Positions 8,393 through 15,870 are shown, counted from the stretch's first letter. The stretch is 31,157 nucleotides of DNA from CAYTEO01 sp964436825 (GCA_964436825.1 CAYTEO010000031.1:1-31157), one strand, 5' to 3'. The notes: generated from the letters alone by a model not told the origin. Numbers and translations: made by a program.

Positions 8393-10387
8393 ATGAGCAT
8401 CGACAGAAGACACGTGGTCGGGCACCTGGTGCTGCCGCTCGTCCTGGCGGCCCTGACGGGGCTGCTGATGGTGGCCGCCCCGTTTCTCGCCTCGGCCGAC
8501 GACCACGTGCCCCAGGGGCGGATCTGGGCGGCCGACGGCGACAGCGTGGGGGAGTCGAGCTCCCTGACGCTGTCGTTCGGGCTGCTGGACGCCCGGGGCA
8601 GCGCGACGAAGCTGGCCGAGAACACCGGCCTGGTCCGCGACCAGCGGGGGACGGTCCTGCTGTCCTACTTCTCCCCCTGGTCCGGGAACGTGCGGACGAT
8701 CCTGCGCGGCTGGGGAACCACCGACGACGATCGCAGCGGCCGGCTCGGCTTCTGGACCGGTGACGCGGGCGGCTTCTGGCTGCGCGGTGACCTGTCCCGC
8801 TACCTCACCTATGACGATCCCACCGCCGACGACCCGTACCTGGGCGGCGACGTCCAGCGCACGATGCTCGGGGAGCCCCGGCTGCGCCGCCACGGGCTGG
8901 GCGCCGAGTTCGGCTGGCGGCTGGACGGGCACTGGCGCCTGCGAGGCGGCTACCGGGGCGAGGACCGTCTCGGCCGGCTCGCCTCCCTGGCGCGCGGCTA
9001 CACCGGCGAGAGTTACCTGTTCGGCCCCCCCTCGACCCTCGAGCGCGACACGTGGGGCCGCCGCCTCTACCTGGGCGGCAGCTTCCAGGGAGGTCGGGTG
9101 ACCATCACCTGGGGGGCCGACTACCAGAAGGACGGCGGCGACCGGGGACTGGTCATCCCGTTCGCCAACCTGCCGTTCGTCCAGCAGGAGCGGGTGGCCG
9201 ACGACCGGGAGAGCCTGCACCTGCGGTTCGGCTCCACCTGGGACGCCGGCAGCTGCCTGCTGTTCGGGGGGTACGGCTACGTCTGGCAGGACAGCAAGCC
9301 GGCGGTGGTGCGCGGCCGGGGGGGCGACGCTCCCGTGGCGAGTCTCTCCAGCGACGGCATCGAGGTCGATGCCCGCATCCACACCGGCCAGTTCGGGCTG
9401 GTCACCTCGCTGGGGACCGGCTGGCGTCTGCGCCTGCTGGGGCGGCTCCAGTCCCTGGACCAGATCGGCGTCTCGACCGTCCGCAGCGAAGCCGGCACCG
9501 CCACGGTCACCGAGAGCGGCATCGACAAGGAGAGGACACGCCAGGTCTACTCGTTGCAGCTGTCCCGGTCCCGCGGCGGTCGTTCCCGCTACCGGCTCGA
9601 CTACCGGTTCGAGCACTCCGACGAGGATGCCAACACCGTCTCGGTCACCGAGTACCTGGACGGCAACGTCCAGGCCGACGTCCAGGCCAGCAACCGGGTC
9701 CGCGACCGGCACGACGTGTCGCTGCGCACGCGGCATCGGCTCTCCCGGCGCTGGACCCTCGTCCAGCGGGCCGGCTTCCGCTACGACGACATCGCCCAGG
9801 ACAACCCGACCCTGGTGGGCCAGTATGCCCAGGGGGACCGCCACTGGCGACGCCTCGGCTACCGCGGCGCGCTGCGCTGGCGCCCCCGCGGCCCGTGGTC
9901 CGTGGATGCCGGTTACCAGCTCATCCGGGAGCGGTTCGAGCGGGACGACATCGATGGTGTCCGGACCGACTGGGATGCCGATCGCGTCTTCGTCGACGCC
10001 GCCTGGTGGCCCAGGTCGTGGCTGACCGGGTACCTGGCCTTCTCCTACGGGAAGGAGCGGTACGACATCGACAGCGACGTGGCGCTGGACCGCCTGGACG
10101 ACGAGTTCTACTACAGTCCCGTCACCTACCGGACGGAGACCTATCGCCTGTCGCCGGGTCTGGTCCTGCGGCCCGCCGCCGGGTGGACCGTCGAGGGCCA
10201 CTACGAGCGGGTCCGCAACCGCGACTCGGTGGCCAACGACACCGACCGCTGGTACGGGCGTGTCACCCGCGGCTTCGCGCGCGGGGTCAGCCTGACCTTC
10301 GCCTACCGGCGCTGGCAGTTCGACGAGAACCTCGGCGACGACTACATCGCCGATCTCTACTCGCTGTCCCTGTCGGCCCGCTTCTAG
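8393..10387 (+). CDS. Outer-membrane beta-barrel, MtrB/PioB-like partner of the decaheme cytochrome
   Basis: The 664-residue protein has a Sec signal ending ASA-DD (about residue 36). Many alternating amphipathic strands rich in Arg, Tyr, Trp and Gly follow (for example WRLRGGYRGEDRLG and SLTFAYRRWQFDENL). The C terminus YSLSLSARF ends in Phe, the usual beta-barrel assembly signal. I see no globular domain. Size is close to MtrB-type porins (about 650-700). ATG 8393 was chosen because AGGAGG (8381-8386), overlapping the cytochrome stop, lies 6 nt upstream and a signal peptide follows; the frame is open further upstream but lies inside the cytochrome gene. Inferred role: sheath that lets the decaheme wire cross the outer membrane. 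I cannot show MtrB homology beyond architecture and context. Confidence 0.85.
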   Translation: MSIDRRHVVGHLVLPLVLAALTGLLMVAAPFLASADDHVPQGRIWAADGDSVGESSSLTLSFGLLDARGSATKLAENTGLVRDQRGTVLLSYFSPWSGNVRTILRGWGTTDDDRSGRLGFWTGDAGGFWLRGDLSRYLTYDDPTADDPYLGGDVQRTMLGEPRLRRHGLGAEFGWRLDGHWRLRGGYRGEDRLGRLASLARGYTGESYLFGPPSTLERDTWGRRLYLGGSFQGGRVTITWGADYQKDGGDRGLVIPFANLPFVQQERVADDRESLHLRFGSTWDAGSCLLFGGYGYVWQDSKPAVVRGRGGDAPVASLSSDGIEVDARIHTGQFGLVTSLGTGWRLRLLGRLQSLDQIGVSTVRSEAGTATVTESGIDKERTRQVYSLQLSRSRGGRSRYRLDYRFEHSDEDANTVSVTEYLDGNVQADVQASNRVRDRHDVSLRTRHRLSRRWTLVQRAGFRYDDIAQDNPTLVGQYAQGDRHWRRLGYRGALRWRPRGPWSVDAGYQLIRERFERDDIDGVRTDWDADRVFVDAAWWPRSWLTGYLAFSYGKERYDIDSDVALDRLDDEFYYSPVTYRTETYRLSPGLVLRPAAGWTVEGHYERVRNRDSVANDTDRWYGRVTRGFARGVSLTFAYRRWQFDENLGDDYIADLYSLSLSARF

Positions 10388-10408
10388 CCGGGACGCCTGC
10401 AGACCGGT

Positions 10409-10439
10409 CCGGCCGCCGCCCCCCGAGGGCGGCGGCCGG
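10409..10439 (+). terminator. Hairpin terminator after the electron-conduit operon
   Basis: A perfect 12-bp GC stem (CCGGCCGCCGCC at 10409-10420 with GGCGGCGGCCGG at 10428-10439) encloses a 7-nt loop 21 bp after the barrel stop. Only a short T-containing stretch (GTCGTTTCC) follows, so intrinsic termination is plausible but not canonical. Confidence 0.6.
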
Positions 10440-10523
10440 GTCGTTTCCGGGGGTGTTCCCGGAACCGCGCGCCCGGCCCCGTGTGCGCCACGGGAAGATG
10501 AATCCCTCCTGCCGAACCGGGGC

Positions 10524-10550
10524 TCAATCTCCTGCCGGGCCTGCCGATAG
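10524..10550 (+). promoter_or_regulatory. Sigma-28 (FliA)-like promoter of the chemoreceptor gene
   Basis: TCAA at 10524-10527, a 15-nt spacer, and GCCGATAG at 10543-10550 match the flagellar sigma-28 pattern (TAAA or TCAA, N15, GCCGATAA). It lies 64 bp upstream of a methyl-accepting chemotaxis gene, the class of gene this sigma factor typically controls. Confidence 0.6.
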
Positions 10551-10614
10551 AACCACCGGAGGGCCTTGTTCGTTTGAACGGCTGAACACGGTCGACAGGA
10601 GCAGAGAGCGAGTC

Positions 10615-12336
10615 ATGCCGAACTTTTCGTTGAAATCGAGGATCCTGGTCGCCGGTGCGGCCACGATCGTCGTCGTCGTGGGCGCCATGTCGATCGTCCA
10701 TTACCGCCACACCAAGGAGCAGCTCGAGAGGCTGTACGTGGATCGCGCCCGGAGCCTGCTGCTGACGGCCGAGGCGGCCAGGGAGGAGACCTCGCGCCAG
10801 TGGAACGGCGGTCTCTTCGACGAGCAACTCGTGACCGAGCTGGCGCGCCAGGGAAGGGTGGAGGAACTGCTCGATGCGACCCCCATCATCGTCGCCTGGC
10901 GGACCGCCCAGGATGTGGGGAAGCGTGACGGTTTCGAGGTCCGTCTCCCGGCCCTGCGTCACCGGAACCCGGACAACGCCCCCGACGAGATCGATCGCCA
11001 GGTCCTGGAGAAGCTACAGCAGGGCGACCTCGAAGAGTACGTCATCCTGGACAAGGACCGGCTGCGCTACTACCGGCCCGTGCGGGTGACCCAGGAGTGT
11101 CTCTATTGCCACGGGGATCCGGCGTATTCCAGCCGTTTCTGGAACAACGACCGCGGACTGGATCCCACCGGCACGCCCATGGAGGGGTTCCAGGTGGGAC
11201 AGATCCGCGGCGCGCTGGTCGTCGAGCAGTCCCTGGCACCCGAGAAGGCGGCGATGCTGGCCTCCCTGCGGGACGACCTCCTGTTCGGCGGCATCCTGGC
11301 CCTGTTGTGCATCGGGGTGCTGCTGTGGCTGATCGATCGCGGCGGAATCCGTCCGCTGGGGCGGGCCGTCGACAGGATCGCCGAGAGCGCCGCCCGGCTG
11401 AGCGATTCGTCCACCGAGGTGGCGGCCAGCGGCCAGGAGCTGGCCGAGAGCGCCAGTTCCCAGGCGGCCAACCTGCAGGAGGTCACCGCCGAGCTCCAGG
11501 AGATCGCCGCCCAGGTGACCTCCAACACCAAGCGGGCCGATGCGGCCAGGCAGGTGGCCGCCGAGGCCGTCGCGGCGACGCGGGAAGGCCGGAGCGCCGT
11601 CGGCGAGATGACCGGTGCCATGGACGAGATCAAGTCGGCGACGGACCAGACCGGGATCATCATCAAGACGATCGACGAGATCGCCTTCCAGACGAACCTG
11701 CTGGCGCTGAACGCCGCCGTCGAGGCCGCCCGGGCGGGCGAGGCCGGGCGCGGCTTCGCCGTCGTGGCCGACGAGGTGCGCAAGCTGGCCCAGGACAGCG
11801 CCCGGGCCGCCCAGGAGTCGGCCAGGCTGCTGGAGGAGGTCCGCGTCAAGACCGACAACGGCGTGGCGACGACCCGGATCGTCGAGCACTCCCTCGCCGG
11901 GATCAACACCGTCATCGAGCGGATCGACGAGGTCCTGCAGGAGGTGGCCACGGTGGGGCGCGAGCAGAGCGAGGGGATCAACCAGATCAGCAAGTCGATC
12001 CAGAGGATCGACCAGCTGACCCAGGGCAACGCGGCCACGGCCCAGCAGGCGGCGGCCGCGTCCGAGATCCTGAAGGAACAGGTCCAGGAGCTGAAGGACG
12101 TCGTGCGCGAGCTGTCGTGGATCATCGGCAAGGAGATCCGGGGCGGGGAGTTGGGACGGAAGAAAACCCCGGTGCGGAAGGCCCGGAACCGGCCGACGAC
12201 TCCCGCCGTGGACGTCTCGCCGGCGGAGCGTCCCGCCGCTCCGGCAGGTACAACCGCCACGGCCGCCTCCCTGCCAGACGACGTCGCCGCAGACGAGGTC
12301 TTCCACCTGGAGGAGGAGGACCTGATCGAGATCTGA
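10615..12336 (+). CDS. Methyl-accepting chemotaxis protein with periplasmic haem-binding Tll0287-like (DUF3365) sensor
   Basis: The 573-residue protein has TM1 (about 9-28), a periplasmic domain (about 30-220), TM2 (about 222-240), a short HAMP-like linker and a cytoplasmic signalling domain. The tip IDEIAFQTNLLALNAAVEAA (residues 353-372) followed by RAGEAGRGFAVVADEVRKLA is the hallmark MCP hairpin that contacts CheA/CheW. The sensor domain contains ECLYCHGDP with CxxCH at 162-166. That is a covalent haem-c site, as in Tll0287-like/DUF3365 domains, so it probably senses redox state or a gas. The C-terminal tail (about 520-573) is Pro/Ala-rich and ends EEEDLIEI, which is not the NWETF CheR tether. 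ATG 10615 was chosen because it places TM1 at the N terminus; the frame is open further upstream only through the barrel gene. AGGAG lies about 12 nt upstream. Confidence 0.93.
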   Translation: MPNFSLKSRILVAGAATIVVVVGAMSIVHYRHTKEQLERLYVDRARSLLLTAEAAREETSRQWNGGLFDEQLVTELARQGRVEELLDATPIIVAWRTAQDVGKRDGFEVRLPALRHRNPDNAPDEIDRQVLEKLQQGDLEEYVILDKDRLRYYRPVRVTQECLYCHGDPAYSSRFWNNDRGLDPTGTPMEGFQVGQIRGALVVEQSLAPEKAAMLASLRDDLLFGGILALLCIGVLLWLIDRGGIRPLGRAVDRIAESAARLSDSSTEVAASGQELAESASSQAANLQEVTAELQEIAAQVTSNTKRADAARQVAAEAVAATREGRSAVGEMTGAMDEIKSATDQTGIIIKTIDEIAFQTNLLALNAAVEAARAGEAGRGFAVVADEVRKLAQDSARAAQESARLLEEVRVKTDNGVATTRIVEHSLAGINTVIERIDEVLQEVATVGREQSEGINQISKSIQRIDQLTQGNAATAQQAAAASEILKEQVQELKDVVRELSWIIGKEIRGGELGRKKTPVRKARNRPTTPAVDVSPAERPAAPAGTTATAASLPDDVAADEVFHLEEEDLIEI

Positions 12337-12361
12337 GCCGCGCCGTTGCCGGGAACCAGCG

Positions 12362-12393
12362 TCGGGAGGGAGACTGGCCAGTCTCCCTCCCGA
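12362..12393. terminator. 32-bp perfect palindrome, probable terminator between the MCP gene and wecB
   Basis: TCGGGAGGGAGACTGG (12362-12377) is followed with no loop by its exact reverse complement (12378-12393). It lies 25 bp after the MCP stop. As RNA it can form a stable hairpin, but there is no T tract. A protein-binding palindrome is the alternative. Confidence 0.5.
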
Positions 12394-12415
12394 ACTGTTC
12401 AGGAGGACGCCGGGC

Positions 12416-12421
12416 TATTAT
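12416..12421 (+). promoter_or_regulatory. Possible -10 box for the wecB operon
   Basis: TATTAT at 12416-12421 is a good -10 match in otherwise GC-rich sequence, 44 bp before the wecB start and after the palindrome. I see no convincing -35 box 17 nt upstream. Confidence 0.25.
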
Positions 12422-12465
12422 CATCCAGTCGTTGCTCCCGCTTCCCGCTCAACGGAAGGACAGAC

Positions 12466-13584
12466 ATGCCGGAACGCAAGACCATCCTGCTGGTGGCTGC
12501 CGCCAGGCCCAACTTCATGAAGATCGCCCCCATCTGGCACGAGCTGCAGCACCACCTGGACCGCTGCGAACCGCTGCTGCTGCACACGGGACAGCACTAC
12601 GATGCCAACATGTCCGACGTCTTCTTCGCCGACCTGGGCCTGCCACGGCCCCATGTCCACCTGGGGATCGGGGGCGGTAGCCACGCCGAGAACACCGGTG
12701 GGGTGATGATCGCCTTCGAGAAGGTCTGCCTGGAGCGTCGGCCGGACATGGTGGTGGTGGTGGGCGACGTCAACTCGACCCTGGCCTGCAGCGTGACCGC
12801 CCGCAAGCTGCAGATCCCGGTGGCCCACGTGGAGGCCGGCCTGCGCAGCCGCGACTGGACCATGCCCGAGGAGATCAACCGCCTGGTCACCGACGCCATC
12901 AGCGACCTGCTGCTGACCCCCTCGCGGGACGCCGACGAGAACCTGCTGCGGGAGGGAGTGGCCCCGGAGCGGATCCGCCTGGTCGGGAACATCATGATCG
13001 ACTCGCTGACGCGGGCCATCGCACGGGTGAAGGACCGCGCCGTCTACCGGCGCTTCGGCCTGGGGGAACGCGAGTACGGCCTGGTGACCCTGCACCGGCC
13101 GGCCAACGTGGACGATCCGGGTTCGCTGCGCCGCATCCTGGACGCCCTGGAACGGATGCCGGCGCCGGTGCTCTTCCCCGTCCACCCGCGCACGAGAAAG
13201 GTCATGGAAACCAACGGGATCACCGTGACCGGCAACGGGGAGCACCCGCTCGTGCTGACCGAGCCGCTGCCCTACGACGACTTCGTCAACCTGACGATGC
13301 ACGCACGGTTCGTCCTGACGGACTCGGGCGGGATCCAGGAGGAGACGACCTGGCTGGGGATCCCCTGTCTCACGCTGCGCCCCAACACGGAGCGGCCGAT
13401 CACGATCACCGAGGGGACCAACGAGCTGGCCACCGTCGAGTCGCTGCCGGAGCAGCTGCGACGGATCGCCGAGGGCCGCTGGAAGAAGGGGCGGATTCCC
13501 GAGCTGTGGGACGGTCACACCGCGGAGCGGATCGTCGCCGCCCTGCTGGAGTTCCTGGAGCGGCGGGGGGGCGACCTGGGATGA
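12466..13584 (+). CDS. wecB: UDP-N-acetylglucosamine 2-epimerase (non-hydrolysing)
   Basis: The 372-residue protein interconverts UDP-GlcNAc and UDP-ManNAc, a precursor for surface polysaccharides. Family motifs are intact: AAARPNFMKIAPIWHEL (residues 11-27), HTGQHYD (40-46), VVGDVNSTLA (D101), HVEAGLRS (E123), MPEEINR (133-139), TLHRPANVD (H210) and LTDSGGIQEE in the C-terminal nucleotide-binding lobe. Length is normal for the family. ATG 12466 has GGAAGGA 5 nt upstream and begins directly at the Rossmann fold. The frame is open about 40 codons further upstream, but that stretch runs through the palindrome. The stop overlaps the dsrC start (ATGA), so the two are translationally coupled. Its product could feed the polysaccharide operon at 15871-25953. 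Confidence 0.93.
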   Translation: MPERKTILLVAAARPNFMKIAPIWHELQHHLDRCEPLLLHTGQHYDANMSDVFFADLGLPRPHVHLGIGGGSHAENTGGVMIAFEKVCLERRPDMVVVVGDVNSTLACSVTARKLQIPVAHVEAGLRSRDWTMPEEINRLVTDAISDLLLTPSRDADENLLREGVAPERIRLVGNIMIDSLTRAIARVKDRAVYRRFGLGEREYGLVTLHRPANVDDPGSLRRILDALERMPAPVLFPVHPRTRKVMETNGITVTGNGEHPLVLTEPLPYDDFVNLTMHARFVLTDSGGIQEETTWLGIPCLTLRPNTERPITITEGTNELATVESLPEQLRRIAEGRWKKGRIPELWDGHTAERIVAALLEFLERRGGDLG

Positions 13585-13916
13585 CAGCTTCCGGAGAGCG
13601 ACGCGAGCTGCGCGTGGGGGACAGGATCCTGCTCCTGGATCCCGACGGCTTCCTGGCCGACCCGTCCCGGTGGGACGACGCGGTGGCCGTCGCCCTGGCC
13701 GCCGCCACGGGCGTCGCGCCGCTGACCGAGGACCACTGGCGCGTGGTCCGCTTCCTGCGCGCCTACTGGCTCGAGCACGGCGTCGCTCCCATGATCCGCG
13801 TCCTCTGCCGCGAGACCGGCTGTTCCCTGGATCGGATCTACGAGCTGTTCCCCGACGGCCCCTCCCGCGGCGCCTGCAAGGTGGCCGGTCTGCCCAAGCC
13901 GGAGGGGTGTGTCTGA
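13581..13916 (+). CDS. dsrC: DsrC/TusE-family sulfur carrier with both redox cysteines
   Basis: The 111-residue protein matches the whole DsrC fold: GFLADPSRWDD, LTEDHWRVVRFLRAYW, and the flexible arm LFPDGPSRGACKVAGLPKP followed by EGCV. The penultimate Cys110 (CysA) and Cys99 (CysB, 11 residues earlier) are both present. In known families, two-cysteine proteins are true DsrC, which carries a trisulfide between DsrAB and a membrane complex. TusE for tRNA thiolation keeps only the penultimate Cys. Cys76 and Cys81 are additional cysteines. The gene starts at ATG 13581 within an ATGA overlap with wecB and sits 24 bp before tyrA, an unusual neighbourhood. No dsrAB, dsrMKJOP or qmo genes are in the window. 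Identity is very secure; role in sulfite reduction versus another sulfur-transfer path is open. Confidence 0.93.
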   Translation: MTASGERRELRVGDRILLLDPDGFLADPSRWDDAVAVALAAATGVAPLTEDHWRVVRFLRAYWLEHGVAPMIRVLCRETGCSLDRIYELFPDGPSRGACKVAGLPKPEGCV

Positions 13917-13940
13917 GCACACGGCCCCGGAGGTGCGACG

Positions 13941-14574
13941 ATGGACAGGGAACTGGAGACACTGCGGCGCGACATCGCCGACGTCGACCGGGAGCTGGCG
14001 GACCTGCTGCGGCGGCGCCTGGAGCTGGCGGCGGCGGTGGGGCGGATCAAGGCGGAGCGGGGACAGCCCATCGTCGTGCGCGACGTCGAGGCCCGGGTCC
14101 TCCAACGAGCCAGGGACATGGCCCAGGAGTGCGGCGTCTCCCCGGGGGTGATGGAGAGGATCTTCGGCGCCATCATCCACGGGTCGGTGGAGCGCCAGCA
14201 CCGCGAGGGGGTGCGCCTGCGCGCCCGCGGCGGCAAGCGGCTGCTGGTGCTGGGCGCGGCCGGGGGGATGGGCCGCTGGTGGAGCGAGCTGCTGCACGGG
14301 ATGGGACACCAGGTCGTGGGTGTTGATCCCCGCGGCGCGTCCGCGGCGGTGTACGGCTCGCTGGAGGAGGTGCCCCGCGACCAGACGTTCGACGCCGTCC
14401 TGGTGGCCGTGCCGCTGACCGTCGTGCCGGAGGTCCTGGCACGGCTGGCCGGGCAGCCCCCCGGCTGTCCCGTCCTGGAGATCGCCTCCATCAAGGACCA
14501 CCTGCGGCCGGCGCTGCGTCGCTGCGACGAGGCGGGTGTCCGGGTCCTCTCCCTGCACCCCATGTTCGGTCCTG
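13941..14574 (+). CDS. tyrA: Bifunctional chorismate mutase-prephenate dehydrogenase (T-protein), interrupted by assembly gap
   Basis: The first 211 residues are readable. Residues about 1-90 form an AroQ-type chorismate mutase (LRRDIADVDRELADLLRRRL, then AAAVGRIKAERGQPIVV). Residues from about 97 begin the dehydrogenase with a Rossmann motif (LLVLGAAGGMGRWW), then VAVPLTVVPEV, EIASIKDHLRPAL and VLSLHPMFGP. Together they convert chorismate via prephenate to 4-hydroxyphenylpyruvate in tyrosine synthesis. ATG 13941 has GGAGGT 6 nt upstream. The order (mutase then dehydrogenase) is that of the enterobacterial T-protein. The sequence enters the N run right after MFGP, where roughly 110 more residues would be expected by comparison with E. 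coli TyrA. Confidence 0.9.
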
Positions 14575-14674
14575 NNNNNNNNNNNNNNNNNNNNNNNNNN
14601 NNNNNNNNNNNNNNNNNNNNNNNNNNNNNNNNNNNNNNNNNNNNNNNNNNNNNNNNNNNNNNNNNNNNNNNNNN
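14575..14674. other. Assembly gap of exactly 100 N
   Basis: One hundred N bases are the usual convention for a scaffold gap of unknown length. Both the distance and the reading frame across it are therefore unreliable. Confidence 0.98.
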
Positions 14675-14780
14675 GATGGGGTGGCTGCTGGGACTGTCCC
14701 ACCTGACGGGCCTGCTGTTCGCCGGGGCCGGACGGCCGGCGCCGTGCCGGCCGTCCGTGGCCTTCAGCGGACGAAGCTGA
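14675..14780 (+). pseudogene. tyrA: Probable C-terminal fragment of tyrA after the gap, apparently truncated
   Basis: After the gap the frame reads MGWLLGLSHLTGLLFAGA, which resembles the helix opening the C-terminal dimerisation domain of prephenate dehydrogenases (compare QALRHF in the E. coli protein). It then runs into a GC hairpin and stops at 14778-14780 after only 16 further residues, where about 100 would be expected. It also overlaps the end of pldA on the other strand by 17 bp. Either tyrA is truncated here or the join is wrong. Confidence 0.45.
14729..14757 (-). terminator. GC hairpin at the convergent tyrA/pldA ends
   Basis: CGGACGGCCGGC (14729-14740) pairs perfectly with GCCGGCCGTCCG (14746-14757) around a 5-nt loop. 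It lies 7 bp beyond the pldA stop, so it probably serves as the pldA terminator, although no T tract follows on either strand. The repeat may also have contributed to the nearby assembly break. Confidence 0.5.
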
Positions 14781-15648
14781 AGCCCAGGCGGATGACGTCG
14801 GTGCGCTTGCGGTAGTTGATCAGGCTCTCGGCCAGGACATTGGTGTACTGGATGTGCAGGAAGAACCGCAGGTCGCGAAAGACGGCCACGTTCAGCGGCC
14901 TGGTGACGTCGAGCTTGACCGAACCGCCCCTGTGTGCCCAGCCGAGGTCCGTCGTGACCACGACGCCGTCGGCTCTGCCCAGCTTGAGGTTGAGCCTGAA
15001 GTAGCCCCTGTACGCATGCAGATCGGGGTTGTCGGCGTTGCTGTTGCCGACATAGACCCATAGCCGGGGGGAGACACGCAGTCCAAACCGGCTGGCCGGG
15101 TTGTAGAAGATGACGATGGGCTCGATGTAGAGGTAGTTGGTGCTCCGGGATTGCGGTCCGCCCTGTCCGTTGGATTCGTGCATCGCGCCGCCCTTGAGGA
15201 AGAATCCCAGGGTCTGGTCGTCGCCGCGGCCGGCCAGGTTTCCGCTCAGGTAGAAGAGTTCGGGCTTGTAGCTCGTGTCCTTGAAGGGCAGGGACTCGTC
15301 CTTCAGGTCCCAGAACGAGGTCTGGGTATAGGCGAAGTGCATCCCGTCCATCCATCCGCGCCCCGGACGCGAGGAATCGAGGAAGTGGTACTTGAAGCTG
15401 ATCTGGAAGGTGCTCTTGGCCAGGTCGGTGCCCAGCAGGAAGAACATCGGGTTGTAGGCCGTCATGTCCTTCGCGTAGGGCTGCGCCAGCATCATGAAGT
15501 CGTCGTAGGTGCTCGGGCGGGTCGGTCCGCCGTCCCGGGTGACGGAGCCGGCCTCCGCCACCGCCGGTACGGGGATTGTCAGCAGGAGCAGGGCGGTCAG
15601 GAGCGGGACGCCGGCGATCCGGCGAACCGCGCATCTCGGCGCGATCAT
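14764..15648 (-). CDS. pldA: Outer-membrane phospholipase A
   Basis: The 294-residue protein has a Sec signal (hydrophobic core PLLTALLLLTIPVPAVAEA, residues 15-33). The barrel carries the full OMPLA active-site signature HESNGQGGPQSRSTN. His157, Ser159 and Asn171 have the same spacing as His142, Ser144 and Asn156 of the E. coli enzyme. Other family features are YNPMFFLLGTD, STFQISFKYHF and a final strand ending GFSFVR. The enzyme is a calcium-dependent dimeric phospholipase A1/A2 that removes mislocalised phospholipid from the outer leaflet of the outer membrane. ATG 15648 has a GAGAGG-like site upstream on the minus strand. It is transcribed divergently from the polysaccharide operon, and no partner gene is adjacent. 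Confidence 0.93.
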   Translation of the reverse strand: MIAPRCAVRRIAGVPLLTALLLLTIPVPAVAEAGSVTRDGGPTRPSTYDDFMMLAQPYAKDMTAYNPMFFLLGTDLAKSTFQISFKYHFLDSSRPGRGWMDGMHFAYTQTSFWDLKDESLPFKDTSYKPELFYLSGNLAGRGDDQTLGFFLKGGAMHESNGQGGPQSRSTNYLYIEPIVIFYNPASRFGLRVSPRLWVYVGNSNADNPDLHAYRGYFRLNLKLGRADGVVVTTDLGWAHRGGSVKLDVTRPLNVAVFRDLRFFLHIQYTNVLAESLINYRKRTDVIRLGFSFVR

Positions 15649-15799
15649 GTGTAGCCTCTCTTCCCCCGGACGGGTGTCGATGGCGCTGGGTGGCGAGATC
15701 CCAGACTATCCTGTCGGCGCCCCGGCGGCAAAGCGGTTCGTCTCCCACCGGAGGCTGGACCTTTCACCATGCCGGCGTTACCCTTGCCGCGGCGCCGGT

Positions 15800-15847
15800 C
15801 CGATCGTTCCGGGCGCCGCGCTTGCTGTCTTTGCCGCCGATCGTTCC
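15800..15847 (+). promoter_or_regulatory. Direct repeats and a sigma-54-like element upstream of the polysaccharide operon
   Basis: The 222-bp divergent region 15649-15870 contains two exact 11-bp direct repeats, CCGATCGTTCC, at 15800-15810 and 15837-15847. Between them GG (15812-15813), ten bases, and GC (15824-15825) within TTGCT satisfy the sigma-54 -24/-12 spacing, though the -24 half is only partly consensus. GTG 15871 lies about 45 bp downstream. Short matches in GC-rich DNA arise by chance, so this is tentative. Confidence 0.28.
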
Positions 15848-15870
15848 CCGTTGCGAGGTGACGCTGCGTC

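Noticed and set aside
13581..13916. TusE (tRNA thiolation) identity
   Set aside because: Both C-terminal cysteines are present with the 11-residue spacing of DsrC, and no tus genes are adjacent. It cannot be fully excluded without phylogeny.
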